A stretch of 64,000 nucleotides of DNA from Magnolia sinica (Eukaryota > Streptophyta > Magnoliopsida > Magnoliales > Magnoliaceae), in the NCBI RefSeq assembly GCF_029962835.1, contig NC_080578.1, positions 53,127,001 through 53,191,000 of the forward strand, written 5' to 3'. The stretch's first letter is position 1. Each line of letters begins with the position of its first letter. The notes beneath the pieces are model-generated. The model had not been told where the DNA came from, did no database searches, and saw only the letters and a program-made list of their open reading frames with translations. Position numbers and translations under genes: made by a program. Positions 23,671 to 36,452 of this stretch are shown here, piece after piece.

Positions 23671-25910
23671 CAATGGAGGATACCTCATTTAGGGGGACAT
23701 GAAATTCTTGTAGCTTATGGTATGGTGCACCAATATTGGTTGTATATTACTAGTATATAGTAGATAATACTAAGTCCTATAGTTTTTGTATGCGGCTAAA
23801 ATTTTTATCTCAACTCTACGCAAATTTTGTCCCACTTCCTGTGCTCTCATTGCTGGTCTTAGCCTAGATAAAAGAGGGCTGCATCAGGTTGGTAGCCAGT
23901 GTTGAACTTATGCCAAAACTGTCTATTTGATTATATATATATATATATACTCAAATCATGGTTGGAGGCTGAACATGGAAAAAAGATTTCACTGAGAAAT
24001 GGCCCGAACTCTTCACTTTCCGTACCATTGTTTTGGATTGTGTGGTTCACATGAAAACATCAGAACATCCTTAAGCTGTCATACATCCAAATTTGCCCTT
24101 ATTTTCTAATGTCGTGCATGCTTTTACCCATTACAATCAACCTGTTCCCATTCCGGTCCAAAAAAAATAATCTAAATATTCCGACTCATTAACTCTTCTC
24201 ACCACTCTAAACTTACTGACTCCAACCCTAAACAAAGTTATGGTGCCATGAGGCACGACCATAGATATGTTATGGGGCCATGAGGGAGAGAGGAAAGGGA
24301 AGAAAAGAAGTGAACGGAAGAAAGAACTGCATGGGAGTTTGTCTAACCACTCTAAACTTATTTACTTCAACCCTAAACAAAGTTATGATGCTATGAGGGA
24401 GTACAATAAATGACACACACAAACATTCTCTATAATTATATCCAAGCTTTTCCTTTTCTGGAGCCACCTTGTAATATAATGAAAGTTTTACTCGAACACA
24501 TTCCGCTGTGTTATGTCAGGACTTTATCCTTTGAATCTTGATAATCTTCCAACGATCCAAACTATTTATACAATAAGTGCCAACTTGTGTGGTAGATACA
24601 CAATAAATAGAATCTCTTAAATTTGATTACGTCAAACATTTGAAATTTGGCTCTTTTGCTTTGAAAATGGATGCTCACCATAATCTTTGCATATTGGACG
24701 GGTTGAAACATTCAATCTGATAGAAATTTCTGGCACCCTCCATCTAAGGAGAATCCTATCACATAAACGGTTTGGGTCATTTTGAAAAACCCAGTTCCAA
24801 TCAATAAAGTCCCGTCGTATTACATTGCAATACATCATGATGTATTTGAGCAAACCTCATACAATGAGCTTGCATCCAGATAAAACTGTACCTTGCAATT
24901 CTCTGAAAAATTCTTTGATCAAATTTCTCATGTCTAATCAAGACCCAACTTCCATCATCCGTGCTGTTATGTCTTGAACCTATAATGATATTACCTGAGA
25001 AGATTTGTGGCATTTGAGTATACTTCTCATTGTACATGATTTTATTTTATTTTTTTTAATTATCATTATAGTTATTGGTTGGATGCAAGTTTTCGTTGCA
25101 TGATATATGACCTTTTCTTGTTGGATACAAATTTTATTATTTTGTAAATTCACCCCTAATTTTAACTATGGTTCAATCATAACAATGCAATTGCCGGAGC
25201 CATTCAGTTTCATTTCAACATGGTTTGCTGCTCCGCTTCTCATTTTTTTGGCAACAAAGGCAATCCTTGATGTCATGTAAAAGATTTTCTGATCTTAAAG
25301 GTATCGGATCAAATTCCGCTCCCACGTCCAAGTTCTTTCAAAATTGGAATGCTTCGATATTTGACAAATTGATACAATTTCTAGGGCCCATGTCCTTACT
25401 GCGATACAGAAAACGTCTCCTTCTTTGGAACCATACCTTCGGTGCCTAGTGGCAGTTTTGCAAATACTGTTAAATGCTCCAAGTTTTTAGCTATCAAACG
25501 ACTAAATTAGTTATTGTAACTGGTCACGATCAAAGGGAAACACACGTCTTTGTCCAAGTTAAATAGCATATTCCAAATAGTTTTTACTGCAGATTTGGGT
25601 AACTAAGATCCTTCATTCCTTTTTTTCTTCTTCTTTTTTCTTTTTCTTCTAGTTGTTGCACCGAATTACAATATGATGCGGGAGTGCGCTTGATTACAAC
25701 AGATGCAAGTGAAGCTTGAGTCATGGAGGTACATTCATCTGCTTTATGATTCCTACCATCAAATTTATCTAGTGCAAAACTATCAAAGGCTTCTAGTTGA
25801 ATTAAAGCATTCATTCTTAATCTTCATTCATATTTGCCGAACAAAATGATCTACCGCGAAACAACCTCACTACTAAAGAAGACAACCAAAAAAAAAAAAA
25901 GTAACTTAAG
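23503..25910. other. AT-rich non-LTR sequence, no gene recognised
   Basis: No protein family recognised. Short minus-strand ORFs at 24632-24853 and 25037-24801 overlap in different frames and show no motif. Features seen: (CATA)n then (TA)n at about 23625-23665, a TA run at 23933-23950, and a direct duplication of about 55 bp around ACCACTCTAAACTTA and CAACCCTAAACAAAGTTATG (24200-24255 and 24345-24400). This may be host intergenic sequence. Confidence 0.5.
23625..23665. repeat. (CATA)n/(TA)n microsatellite
   Basis: Alternating CATA units pass directly into about 13 TA units. Confidence 0.9.
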
Positions 25911-26205
25911 GCATGTTTGGATAAACAAAATTCGTGCAAAAACGGGAATTGTTTTCCACTGACAAGACAGTCGGGTTATTCCGATACATGGATTTCACAT
26001 AGTAATCATTACTCCTATCCACAGTCGGAATTCTCAGGCACAAGAAAGAAGGTACTGTTGTTTAATGAATTTGAGGATTTCACTTGTTATCCAAACAACA
26101 ACCCATTTTTGGAATCCTTGTTTCAGCACTAAGTAGGGAAATTATCATTACTTAATCATTACTTCTCCTATAGAAAATCCACGGATTCCACACATCCAAA
26201 CATGT
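25911..26205. mobile_element. MITE-like element, about 0.3 kb
   Basis: An 11-bp perfect inverted pair, CATGTTTGGAT (25912-25922) and ATCCAAACATG (26194-26204), bounds about 290 bp of non-coding sequence. The GCATGTTTGGAT start is typical of small hAT-like MITEs in plants. Flanking target duplication not clear. The internal 71-residue ORF is probably chance. Confidence 0.55.
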
Positions 26206-27164
26206 TCTTGGGATCTGCTAGGAGAAATCATGACCTTCATTTGTGCTTTCGTTGTTCTCGTAGGAATTGTCTCAGGCTAGAGATAACCAAGTATATAGGT
26301 TGCTGTATAGAACAATAGTCTCATGTCATAGCTTAATTAAGGCTGAAAACCCATAATATATCTGCTAGAAAATTTTGAATCTTGAATCTCTACATTGGAG
26401 AATGCATGCAAAACAAAATTTTGAACTAAAAAACTCCATGAAATTTAAAAATAAAAAATAAACAATAATTTTTATTTTTATTTTTAAAAAAAAAAAGAAA
26501 GAAAAGAAAACAAGAAGAACAATTGAGCCTCACAGCTAGCACTGTATTTGATTTTTGTTTTAAGAAAACAAGCTTTTGGTCCCATAGGCTACTTCGAGAC
26601 TAGAAAGTTGCTAGGAGAACAATTTCAGTCAAAACCTAAATTCCAAGGGAAAAGAATGTGTCTTGTTTCACATAAAAATTTGTTGTATTCATTAGCAAAC
26701 ATGTTAGAGAGCCTCTTTGGATCCTTACTCTTGGCAGCAAAGTAGACTTGCAAGAGTTTCAACACCCGGTCAAGGGTTCAAGTATCCATAAGTGGTGAAA
26801 TTCCACTAGTGTGAGTGTGGGGTGTGTGCGCGTGTGGTAAAAAAAAATAAATGTTAGAGAGCTTTGGGCAGTTGGTTAAACTGGATTGCAAGTCTGTTAT
26901 ATTACAATGAAATATGTAGAAATTTGACCATAGTGGAGGTGAGACATAGCGACAACCAAACTCTCTTTGCAATTCCATGTTTCACGTCCAAATTATGGGA
27001 ATTGCAGTTTAGGTTAGCCCCACTTAGGTCATTTCCTCTTTATTGAATTGAGTTGTTAGCAATTTTGTGAATTATTTTTTGAATGACTATCAGGTTTAAG
27101 ATTTAAAAATTTAAAAAAAATAAATAAATAAAAATCTGACGATATTTTTTTAATACATAGATAT
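26206..27164. other. AT-rich sequence without recognised features
   Basis: Contains A-rich tracts (26486-26515, 27108-27130) and a short GTGTGTGCGCGTGTGG stretch near 26820-26836. No gene or element end recognised. Confidence 0.4.
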
Positions 27165-27334
27165 TTTAGTGATGGATCAAATCCGTCGCTAATTTCTGAA
27201 TAAGTTGAAAATCTACGACGGATTTGAGGTCCATCGCTCTCTTCATATTAGCGACGGACCTTACCCGTCGCCAATAGTTTATTTGGTTTTACGACGGATT
27301 TGGTTTGTTGCAAATTTATGATTTTAGCGTAGTG
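27165..27334. mobile_element. CACTA-type transposon end with subterminal repeats
   Basis: The right edge reads, on the minus strand, CACTACGCTAAAAT (27334 to 27321), matching CACTA superfamily termini. Inside are repeated and inverted copies of CGACGGATTT and AAATCCGTCG, the usual subterminal repeats that bind the transposase. No transposase and no matching left end were found, so this is a terminal fragment or a small derivative. Confidence 0.55.
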
Positions 27335-27683
27335 AATGGTGGATTGCATTGATAAAGCACATGCATTTGGCAGGGTCCATGAATGGACGGCTTGGATCTA
27401 TAACATATACATCAAAGTGGGTCCCAGACAGTAAACATAATAGTGGGGTCCGCAATTTGGATGGCCTTAACCTCACAGTGGGTCCCACACTAATGTGAAT
27501 TGGCCATATGAACCATTTGGATGGCAAATAAATGTTTTAGTGGAACTAGGAGGTTTTTAATGGTGACCATTTATTCACCACTATTTCATATGATATTGTC
27601 CTCATGAGATTTGGATTTGCTGTAGTTTTGGCAGTCTGCTAGATTGAGGGAGTGGATGATACCTATACATCACGGCGGTCACA
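27335..27683. other. Flank of LTR F
   Basis: Non-coding, with several GTGGGTCCCA/GTGGGGTCC words of the kind that fill the LTRs. It may be a fragment of another LTR module; no ends found. Confidence 0.3.
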
Positions 27684-28729
27684 TGTCAGGTCCATGTCCT
27701 AGTGACCATTTCATTTCTTAGGATCCCATGGTCCACCCCGTCAAATTTCGGCAACCCGCGACTTGTACATTGCATTTGCGTGTGACCCTGAGTCATATCT
27801 TGTAAAGTCGAGTCAACTCAACCTGAGACCTGTGCCATTGCGATTGCATCATCGCCGTAATTCCAACACTGCGTCTTATGTGTCAATCCGACGTATAGAT
27901 AGTGAGATCCAGCCCTGGCATTATCTCAACCATTGATAATCATTGTGGGACCCATGGTGTCCATGCCCACTTTCCTAGGCAATCATATGGGTGACATCAC
28001 CCTAGCTATAGTCACCATATTACCCTGCTCCATAGCCTCATGCTTGCTAGGCAATCATTACAAGTATACCTCCCTTAGCCATGCTTCTCTTACACTTAAT
28101 CATTCCTTAGCTAGGAGAAAGAGGCTAGCCACCATCATTATCCTCCCCCCCCCCCCCCTCTCTCTCTCGTTTATCTCTCTCTTTCCCCTTTCATTCTCTC
28201 CATTCATCTTTTGCTAGCAAATGCTTGGACGTCCCAAGCTCTCCAAGATTCGAGCCCTTGCATGCTCCTATACCCTCTCATCCTACCCTCTAAAATCAAT
28301 CCCAACCATTAAAACATCATCCTTGGCCCACTAGGACTCCATTGGTAGAAGAAGAAGCGTGAGATTTGAAGGTGGATGCTCCATAGAGCTAGATTTCATT
28401 AGATCTCTTTCTTTTCCTTGGATGTGGACATGAAGGACCCACCAATCCATGTTGGAGATCCTCTATGATCCTCTAGATGTGGCCTTTGGCCCATCTTCTT
28501 GCATGCATGAGCCATGGTGGGTCCATTCTCCATGGACCCCACCATGATGGGTTTTTCTTTAATCCATGCCTTTAAGGTTCATCTAGACCCCTCATTTACA
28601 TTGTAGGGATGGTATCCCCACCTCAAATTTTTGTTATGATATGTTGGGTCCCATGCATGGGACCCATATGATTGTATGGTGTAGATCATGTGAGGGACTC
28701 ATAGTGGTGGATTCCCTCTCTTATTGGTT

Positions 28730-28730
<1 letters not shown>

Positions 28731-28800
<70 letters not shown>

Positions 28801-28816
28801 TCTTCTTCTTTTTCTT

Positions 28817-28881
<65 letters not shown>
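28731..28881. repeat. Compound microsatellite (CT)n-(TTC)n-(TTA)n
   Basis: (CT)n at about 28731-28800, (TTC)n at about 28800-28845, then (TTA)n to 28881. It sits inside LTR F. ORFs across it in all frames are low-complexity artefacts. Confidence 0.95.
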
Positions 28882-31057
28882 GGTAATGATGAGATGTATG
28901 TGGTTAGTGGGCCATGTGTACATGGGCCCCACTTGATGGATGAATTACATCCAGACCGTCTGGCCATGGGACGTCCAGCAGCAACAACTGTTGGACTGTG
29001 TGGAAGGAAAACACTAATATCAGTTTAATCCAAATCAGGTGGGCCACGTGCACGTGGGACCCACATGTGATGCATGTGCCTTATATCACACGCCCATCTA
29101 GAAAGGGACGGTGGGTCCCATGTAGTAGTATGTTGCTATTTTGACACCGACAAGTTCTAGGTTTGATCATGAGGTATGTATTATACCTATACTGTCTGTC
29201 AGTGTGGGACCCACCCCACATGTGCTACACATGTGGAGGTGGGACCCACCAGATGTATGCGTTATATATTCACCATCCATTGTTGGAAGGTGATAGGTGG
29301 GAGCCCACCATGATGTATATATCCGAGCCATCCGTCCATTTGATGGGACGTGGGACCCACCCCACATGTGCTGCACATGTGGGGGTGGGGCCCACCTTGA
29401 TGAATGTATTCTATATTCACACCATCCATCTTTGGACGGTGCTACGTGGGGCCTACCCATGATGAATGTATTGTATACCCTCACTGTCCATCCCTTGGAT
29501 GTGAGGCCCACCTTGATGTGTTGTATCTATGTCATCCATTCCCCTTGGATGTGGGACCCATTTGATGCATGATTTAATCCCAGTTGTCTAACCCTTGGAC
29601 CTTTAGATTGACTGGATGCTGCTGGCCCAAAGTCCAGCAGCGGCCAGCAGCAGGTCCATCTTCTTGTATGATATTTACAGCCCTGTTGAGCAAAATTTCG
29701 GCCCCTTTGATGCCTTGTTAGGCCCACCTTTCACTTGATTGTATAAAGGCCAAATTACCCAGATTTTTTGAATGTTTAATGGGCCAGATGGGCTAAATAT
29801 CTAGCCTTAGAATTCCTATTGGTGAGGTGTTATCCATCCATTATGGTGGACTTCATGGGCTGAATTGTAAACCACTATATTGGGTATATTGTACACTTGG
29901 CCCAGCTATATTTTGGAACCTATGGGCTACCCAAAGAGGGCCACCATATTGGATATGCTAGACATAGCCTACCATGGTATTTTTATGGGCTTTGGGCTGC
30001 CCCATGTAACCCACCTTGATGTATGTGTGCTATGGACTGACCCAAGAGGCCTCATATTGATGCATGAAATAGCATGAGTGAAGTCCATTTTATTTCCAAC
30101 CATTTTGAGGGCTATGGGCTGTTTCATTAAGCCCTTATGTGAGGCCCATTATGTTGTATATGAGACCCTTGTGTGATGCCATGGGCCCCACTATATGTTT
30201 GGCTTTATGTGGGCCACTCCTTGAGAGTAATGTTGGTTAAATGTCCACATTGATGGGCAATGATGGTTAAATGTCCACATTATGACCCTCCCATAGGCCT
30301 TTGTTAGGCCCATTCTCAACGTTTTCTAAGTGGGTTGACTTAAATCATTGGGCCCCATTGATATGTGCATGATCCGTCTATTCATATTAGGCTAACCTAA
30401 CATGTTAGAACCCCATTGGTTGCTAGTAGGATTGTTTTGATCTTGGAGTCTATCTAGGACTTATTTGGGCCCCCTAGAGCATCTAATGAGCTATATGATA
30501 GTATGGTGAAGGAAGCCCGTTCCAGAACCTTAGGATATAGGCAGGCCACCTAGGCCTAACCTTGATATGAGGAGAGTTCATCATCACCGTAGATAGAGGG
30601 GTCCATGCTATTAGATTTTCTATATCCACAGTTGAGGACCGACCTTCATGTTATGGGTCTGCTATCCATCTATGGACCCTGTCTTATATATAGGCCGATT
30701 ATCAATACCGATTATGAGTATGTGATAGCATAGCATCATGATACATGCCCATACGCATCATCTGCATGCTTGTTATGAGATGTGGTTGACCATTGCATAT
30801 GCCATTGGGCAGGTTGTTTACGGGACTCCTTAATAGGTGGAGTTATCCAACATGAGCACACGATATGCGTAGGATTGATGCATGATTGGACTGCATGACT
30901 CATGCATCTTGCATTGTGTGATTATAATTATTGTACGCCCAAGTGACATCAGGGCTGTAACCTCTGCAGATATAGTGTGGATGGCAGGATTGGATATCGG
31001 AAATACTTGTTAAGCATGGGAGTGCGATAGATGTCCTAGGGTGAAAGTCCTCAGACC

Positions 31058-31062
31058 ATTAT
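31058..31062 (+). other. Target-site duplication of element A, left copy
   Basis: ATTAT directly before the LTR start TGTAAGAC; an identical ATTAT follows the right end at 51326-51330. Confidence 0.9.
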
Positions 31063-33284
31063 TGTAAGACTCGTATCCTAGCCTGTACTATTTCGTAAGC
31101 TTCTGCGGTCATCCTGGTCGAATTTCGGTGACTCGTGATCTGTAATTGGCAGTTACGTGCGATCTAGAGTCATATCCAGTATTTCAGAGTTGGCTCAACC
31201 TAAAACTTTTACTCTAGCAACCGCGCCATTGCCGCGGTTCCGATGCCGCGTCTCGCGTGCTGAGGCGATACCCGGGCTAGGAGATGTGGGCCCGCGTTCA
31301 GTTCAAGAAAAACGCCGCGAGTTGTGAATTCTGAGAGAATCTCTACAACTCATCACATCAATCAATCAAGTACACATCATTTCACAAGTCAAGTACAACA
31401 CCCATGCCCCATGACACCTTACCCCTTACAAGTCAACTATCTCTCTCCCCACCCATTCCTCTTTTACCCAAAATTCAACTAAACCCATATCTTTCCATTC
31501 CCTTCCTTACAACAACCATTCCATCCATCCCTTATCACTCACATCACCTCTCTCTCTAATCGCTCTCCCATTTTTCTCCTAAGCATCATGAGAGCAATCC
31601 AACATCCAAGCTTGCTCCATGGGAGAGAGCTTATGTCGCCCACCTTCCTACCACCCAAACCCACCCTCCATGACCCATCTCAACCGTTGAAATTGTCCCC
31701 TTGGAGCTCTAGCATGCGTTGAAGGAAGAAGAAGTCTAAGAAGATCTACTGGTGGGTGTTTTCTAAGGTTTGATTTACGTGATTTTGATTATTTGAGGGC
31801 CCACATATGGTGGGACCCATTTAATGTATGGTTTGTATTGCCTTGAGGGGCCCATAGTGGCGGGTCCCTCCATCACCATCTGATCTCTCTCTCTTTTCTT
31901 TCTTTTTTTATATGATGATGATGATGAAGAAGAGATGAGTGGCCCACCTGATGTGTGTTATATCAATGCCATCTAACCACGGGACCCACCTTGATGACGT
32001 GCCCTATCTAGGGCCGCCCGTCTACTGGATGTCCAGTGCCCTTAGATGAAAGGAAAACACAAATATCATCTTAATCCAAGATGAGGTGGGTCACACGTGT
32101 GAACCCACCTTTATTGTGGAAGCGGATTGGCTTGTCTACCACACAATAGCTATATAGCTGACGCATTAAGGTTAACAAGTTCTAAAGTTCTGATCATGTC
32201 GACCCCACCTTGATGTATGTGTCTGATCCACACCGCCCATCCCATTTCTTAGCTTATTTTAGGTGTTGAGCCAAAAAATGGTGCCAATCCAAATCTTCGG
32301 TAGGCCACACATCAAAGCTTTTATTTTAATAATGAATAACTATTAAGGCTCACCGTGATGTTGTTGTGCGTAAAAATTATTGAATATACGGCTTGTTAGA
32401 CTCGTCACGAGCCAGAGAAACCAATCAACGGAGTGGATCCTCCGGATGTGGACCCCACCTATGAAAATCTCTAGAAAAAAAGAGGGCCAGACGCTGCTAC
32501 TGCCAATGTCCAGAGGACGTTGTAGCAGGTAGCGTCCAGCTACTGAGAGAAAGGCTGGGGTCCGTGGGACCAAGCAATAGGCCCCACCATGATATGTGTT
32601 TCTTCAACGTCGTCCAGCAGTTGTGGGGCCCTGTGTTGATGTATGTGCTGGTCTATAGCGTCCATTCTAAAGGGGCCCCATGTGATGTATATGTTTTATA
32701 TCTAAGCCACCCGTCCAAGGCTGGACGCTGGATCAGATATAATTATAATATTACATATATATATTATAATACATATTTACATGTATATGTTGTGGGTCAC
32801 ACGTGGGGACCACAGTGATGAATTTATTCCATCCACACCGTCCAGACCATCTGGACGGTGCCGGACAATATTTGCATAGCGTTGATCATCATTAATGTAC
32901 TATGTGGGACCCATTATTGATGTATTTATTCTATATCCATGCTGTCTATCAGGTGGACCGCTACAGAAAATAGTGGAGATTGAACGCCTACCATTGATAT
33001 GTGTATTATACCCCAGCCGTCCATCCAGCCTACTGGACGTGGACCCAACCATCATGCAGGTGTTCCATCCGTGCTGGCCTGGTATCCACCGCGATGTAAG
33101 TGTCTTATTCCTGATGCCCAGCAGCGTCGGCCCCACACGTAGAAACCACTTTGATGTATGTGTTTTATATACATCGTCCATTTCTGGATAGGTCCAAGGT
33201 GGGGCCACATGATGTAAGTATTTTATTTCCATCATCCACGCTGACGTGGACCCCACCTGCTGTGTGCGTTGCAACCACACCGCC
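31063..33284 (+). repeat. A 5' LTR, left segment
   Basis: Starts TGTAAGACTCGTATCCTAGC and matches 46308-48490 of the 3' LTR throughout. Both copies have the GAATCTCTACAAC and CTCATCACATC leader wording, a short ATGATGATG run, and the dense GTGGGNCCCACC / TGATGTATG / CCGTCCA modules. It breaks at ACCACACCGCC, where element B is inserted. A TTAATATTACATATATATATT stretch (32740-32760) is AT-rich; no certain TATA box. Confidence 0.92.
33280..33284 (+). other. Target-site duplication of element B, left copy
   Basis: CCGCC before TGTAAAGATC. The right copy (41685-41689) is CTGCC, differing by one C-to-T change at a CpG. A's 3' LTR shows the uninterrupted site ACCACACCGCCACCC. Confidence 0.88.
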
Positions 33285-33832
33285 TGTAAAGATCCCATCA
33301 ATTTCGTACCATTTTTCATGCATATGTGCATGATGATCGATGCCCTTAGCTCGACCTGGGATGGCCATTCATAGTACATATCCGACTAACCGGAACCCCA
33401 AGACCTCGAAACCCATCTCATATCGACCGCCCCGTCGCTACGATCGTGGAGGTACAACCCATGCGTCTGTATGTTACTCCGTTTGTGAGATATGCTGTGA
33501 AGAATAATTAGTGTACATGTGCGCATGGCGACATGTACTCCACTCCACACATGTGCACAACACATGTCATACACACATACACATGCCACACATGGGTGAG
33601 AGAATCTCTACCCATGTGTGTGATGTCACACACCCATACCTCACATCTCTCATGTGCATGAAAAGTCAACTCTCTTCTATGCCACACCTCATGCATGACA
33701 TCATCACACCATGCCATCCCATACTCCTTTAATCCAACATTAATTACAAAGCACGAACTAATTACCATAATCCTAGCCTAAGCTAATATTAATCACATTA
33801 GCTTAACTTAACTAAAATTTTATCCATTTCTT

Positions 33833-33840
33833 TATAAATA
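33833..33840 (+). promoter_or_regulatory. TATA box in B LTR1
   Basis: TATAAATA followed by CCCCTCCATCCC and a CACCATTTTCC start-site-like stretch. The same sequence stands in LTR2 at 36408. A plausible core promoter for the element's RNA. Confidence 0.6.
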
Positions 33841-35113
33841 CCCCTCCATCCCTTAGCATTTCACCATTTTCCATAAGAGAGAGAGAGAGGAGTGATCTTG
33901 GTGGGCCATCAACTACATCAATCCTATCCCTTCCATCCATCTCAACCATTCATCTAATTCATCAAGGTGAGTACACCCACACCACTCTTGGTTTGTTTTG
34001 TTTTTTTTTAATTATTTATATGATTATTAGTGGAAATGATTTGAGGATAATGATGTGATCAATGGTGTGGATACATAAGAGAGTACATATAAAAATAAAA
34101 AATAAAAATTAATACTTGTGATGATATGATGATAATGATGTGATTAATGGTATGGATGCATGGAAAATAATAATAAATAATTTATTATAGGCTTAATGTG
34201 GGACCCATTGATAGTGGGCCCCACCAGAATTTTGTAGCCATCCAAACTGTTCAAGTTTGGCAATTTGGTTAGCCACATACTCACACATGTACATGTGCAC
34301 ACACACCAAAAAAAAAGAAAAAAAAAAGAAGAAGAAGAAGGCAGGTGTCCTAATGCCTGCTGCCGTTTGAAAGAAAAAGAAGGGAAGAGGTGTGGGTCCA
34401 CAATGGGCCCCACCCATGATGTATGTATTAAATCCACCCTGTCCATTCGATTTCCAGATCATTTTAGGCATTAAGCCAAAAAATGAAGCCAATCTAGTTC
34501 TCTGGTAGGCCACACCATCAAAAATCATGTGAAGACATGCTAAAACATATAAAAGTACTTGCTGGGGCCCAATTGAAATTTTTATGCATCTGAAACTTCG
34601 ACTAAACCCTTTGTGTACCTTTGTGAAGTCCTTTGTGATAGACCCCATAGTCTATCAAATCAAAGTAGAAGTCCTTTGTGATAGACTCCATAGTCTGCGA
34701 TACTACGTACTATCATCCGAACTTCACTCCAGCATAGTCATTTCATTCGCACCACATATTGCATTACATTAGTAACATTTAGCATTTCAGGTTACTATGT
34801 TTCAGTATTTAGATACGACTGGCGGTATTCGTGAACTCATCCGGAACTGTATATTACATTGCATCCTCGACATCTGATATTTAACTCTTTATAACTCTTT
34901 ATTTGCATAGCTAATTTATATTGCGTATTCTGATATTGTATGACTCATGGACTTGTCAGTATTTTTGATATTATATAATTATGACATGACAATATGATGA
35001 TGATGATGTGATTATGGATGCATGTAATATGGTTATGGCTGTGGTATGATTTCCTTGTAGCATATTTATCTTGCTTACATGTAGGACACACTGCACACAC
35101 ATGTGTACTCACT

Positions 35114-35132
35114 AGGCTTTTTGCCTAAGCCT
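35114..35132 (+). promoter_or_regulatory. Hairpin near the 3' end of B LTR1
   Basis: AGGCTT, loop TTTGCCT, AAGCCT. It stands about 330 bp from the LTR end, a place similar to that of the TAAGCTT hairpin in the other families. Confidence 0.45.
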
Positions 35133-35461
35133 CCTATTTCCAATTTTTTTCGGGGCTGGAGTAGCTTAGAAGACTTTTCTTGCTTGATGCATTGCATTTA
35201 TTTTTCGATTTGGCAATGTTGACGTTGTGTACCTTTGGAAAGCATTGTACTTGTAACAATCAGGATTTCTATTGGAGAGTGTTTCTTGGTAATTTAATCA
35301 TGGATCTTTATGCTCAGGTATTACTATGTATATAAATAAAAAAAATTCAGACAAAAAAATCTTCCTTGTGGTGCGCCAAACTCGGGACTTGGTGTATGGA
35401 AGTCGAGTGCCGAATTCGGGGCATCACGGAAGCTGTCCGTCCCCGGATTTGGGGCGTGATA

Positions 35462-35858
35462 GAAGATGGTATCAGAGTATAAGATTTGGGATCAATTACG
35501 AGTAAAGTCAGCAAGTGGAAAACATAGTGGAACTTAAACTAGGACTCCTAGTGTCGTTTATCGAGAACCTAGATGCTATTAGTACCCTTGATTTGTATGA
35601 ATCTAGAGACATGAATCTAGGATTCTCGGTTTGAGAACCTAGTCAAAACAGGATCCTCTATTTGAGAACGTAGAGACTATACCTAGCACCCATGCATGAG
35701 GGAATAGCTGTGAGCAACACCCTTTAGTGTTTGATGGATGACTGTTTGATATATATATATATATATGGTGATGTATGTTTGGATTCTATGTTGTGAGTTT
35801 GATACTGTGCTTGGAACTAGAAATTTCAAGGACAAAATTTTTTATTAGGGGGGTAGAT
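35462..35858 (+). other. Interior of element B: primer site, spacer, polypurine tract
   Basis: TGGTATCAGAG at 35467-35477 is the initiator-tRNA primer site. The middle reads repeated GAACCTAGA/TCTAGGATTCT wording without an ORF, plus a (TA)n run at 35750-35766. The end, AAGGACAAAATTTTTTATT and then AGGGGGGTAGAT, is the polypurine tract before LTR2. This is close to the minimum needed for reverse transcription. Confidence 0.85.
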
Positions 35859-36407
35859 TGTAAAGATCCCATCAATTCCGTACCATTTTCCATGCATATG
35901 TGCATGATAATCAATGCCCTTAACTAGACCTGGGATGGCCATTCATAGTACATACCTAACTAACCGGAACCCCAAGACCTCAAAACCCATCTCATAGCGA
36001 TCGCCCCGTCACTGCGATCGTGGAGGTACAACCCGTGTGTCTATACGATACTCCGTTTGTGAGATACGCTGTGAAGAATAATTAGTGTATCATGTGCGCA
36101 TGGCGCCATGTACTCTACTCCACACATGTGCACAACACATGTCATACACACATACACATGCCACACATGGGTGAGAGAATCTCTACCCATGTGTGTGATG
36201 TCACACACCCATACCTCTCATCTCTCATGTGCATGAAAAGTCAACTCTCTTCTATGCCACACCTCATGCATGACATCATCACTCCATGCCATCCCATACT
36301 CCTTTAATCCAACAGTAATTACAAAGCATGAATTAATTACCATAATCCTAGCCTAAGCTAATATTAATCACATTAGCTTAACTTAACTAAAATTTTATCC
36401 ATTTCTT

Positions 36408-36415
36408 TATAAATA
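36408..36415 (+). promoter_or_regulatory. TATA box in B LTR2
   Basis: TATAAATA in the same context as 33833 in LTR1, with the following purine run expanded to (GA)n. Confidence 0.6.
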
Positions 36416-36450
36416 CCCCTCCATCCCTTAGCATTTCACCATTTTCCATA

Positions 36451-36452
36451 AA

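Larger units (their letters stand above)
27684..31062 (+). repeat. Giant LTR F, left segment (split by element A)
   Basis: It starts TGTCAGGTCCATGTCCTAG, aligned with the TGTAAGACCCATATCCTAG start of A's LTR, followed by the shared GTCAAATTTCGGCAACCCGCG block. Then come a poly(C)/CT leader (28146-28170), a compound microsatellite, GTGGGACCCACC/TGATGTATG modules (29180-29580), the paired TGGTTAAATGTCCACATT motif (30234-30281) and a GATTATGAGTATGTGATAGCA block. It continues at 51326 with an unbroken match: ACCATTAT before A and ATTATAGTACTATG after A rejoin to the wording seen at about 54276. It is a relative of A's LTR but a different subfamily. Confidence 0.8.
33285..35461 (+). repeat. B LTR1, internally deleted
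   Basis: Matches LTR2 from its start to about 34608 (counterpart 37215) and again from about 34666 (counterpart 40890) to the end. In between, LTR2's roughly 3.7 kb is replaced by about 57 bp of filler that itself contains an extra copy of the GAAGTCCTTTGTGATAGAC segment. Carries a TATA box (33833-33840), a (GA)n run after it, and the AGGCTT hairpin (35114-35132). Confidence 0.88.

Noticed and set aside
24632..25037. Two minus-strand ORFs of 73 and 78 codons as a possible host gene
   Set aside because: They overlap in different frames, with no recognisable motif, splice structure or codon bias.
25868..27334. CACTACTAAAGAAGAC at 25868 as left end of the CACTA element
   Set aside because: It matches the right terminus only over CACTAC and a few more bases, has no subterminal CGACGGATTT repeats, and the 3-bp flanks differ.
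28641..28936. ORFs of 70-81 codons on both strands
   Set aside because: Translations of the CT/TTC/TTA microsatellite (Leu/Ser/Phe or Arg/Glu runs).
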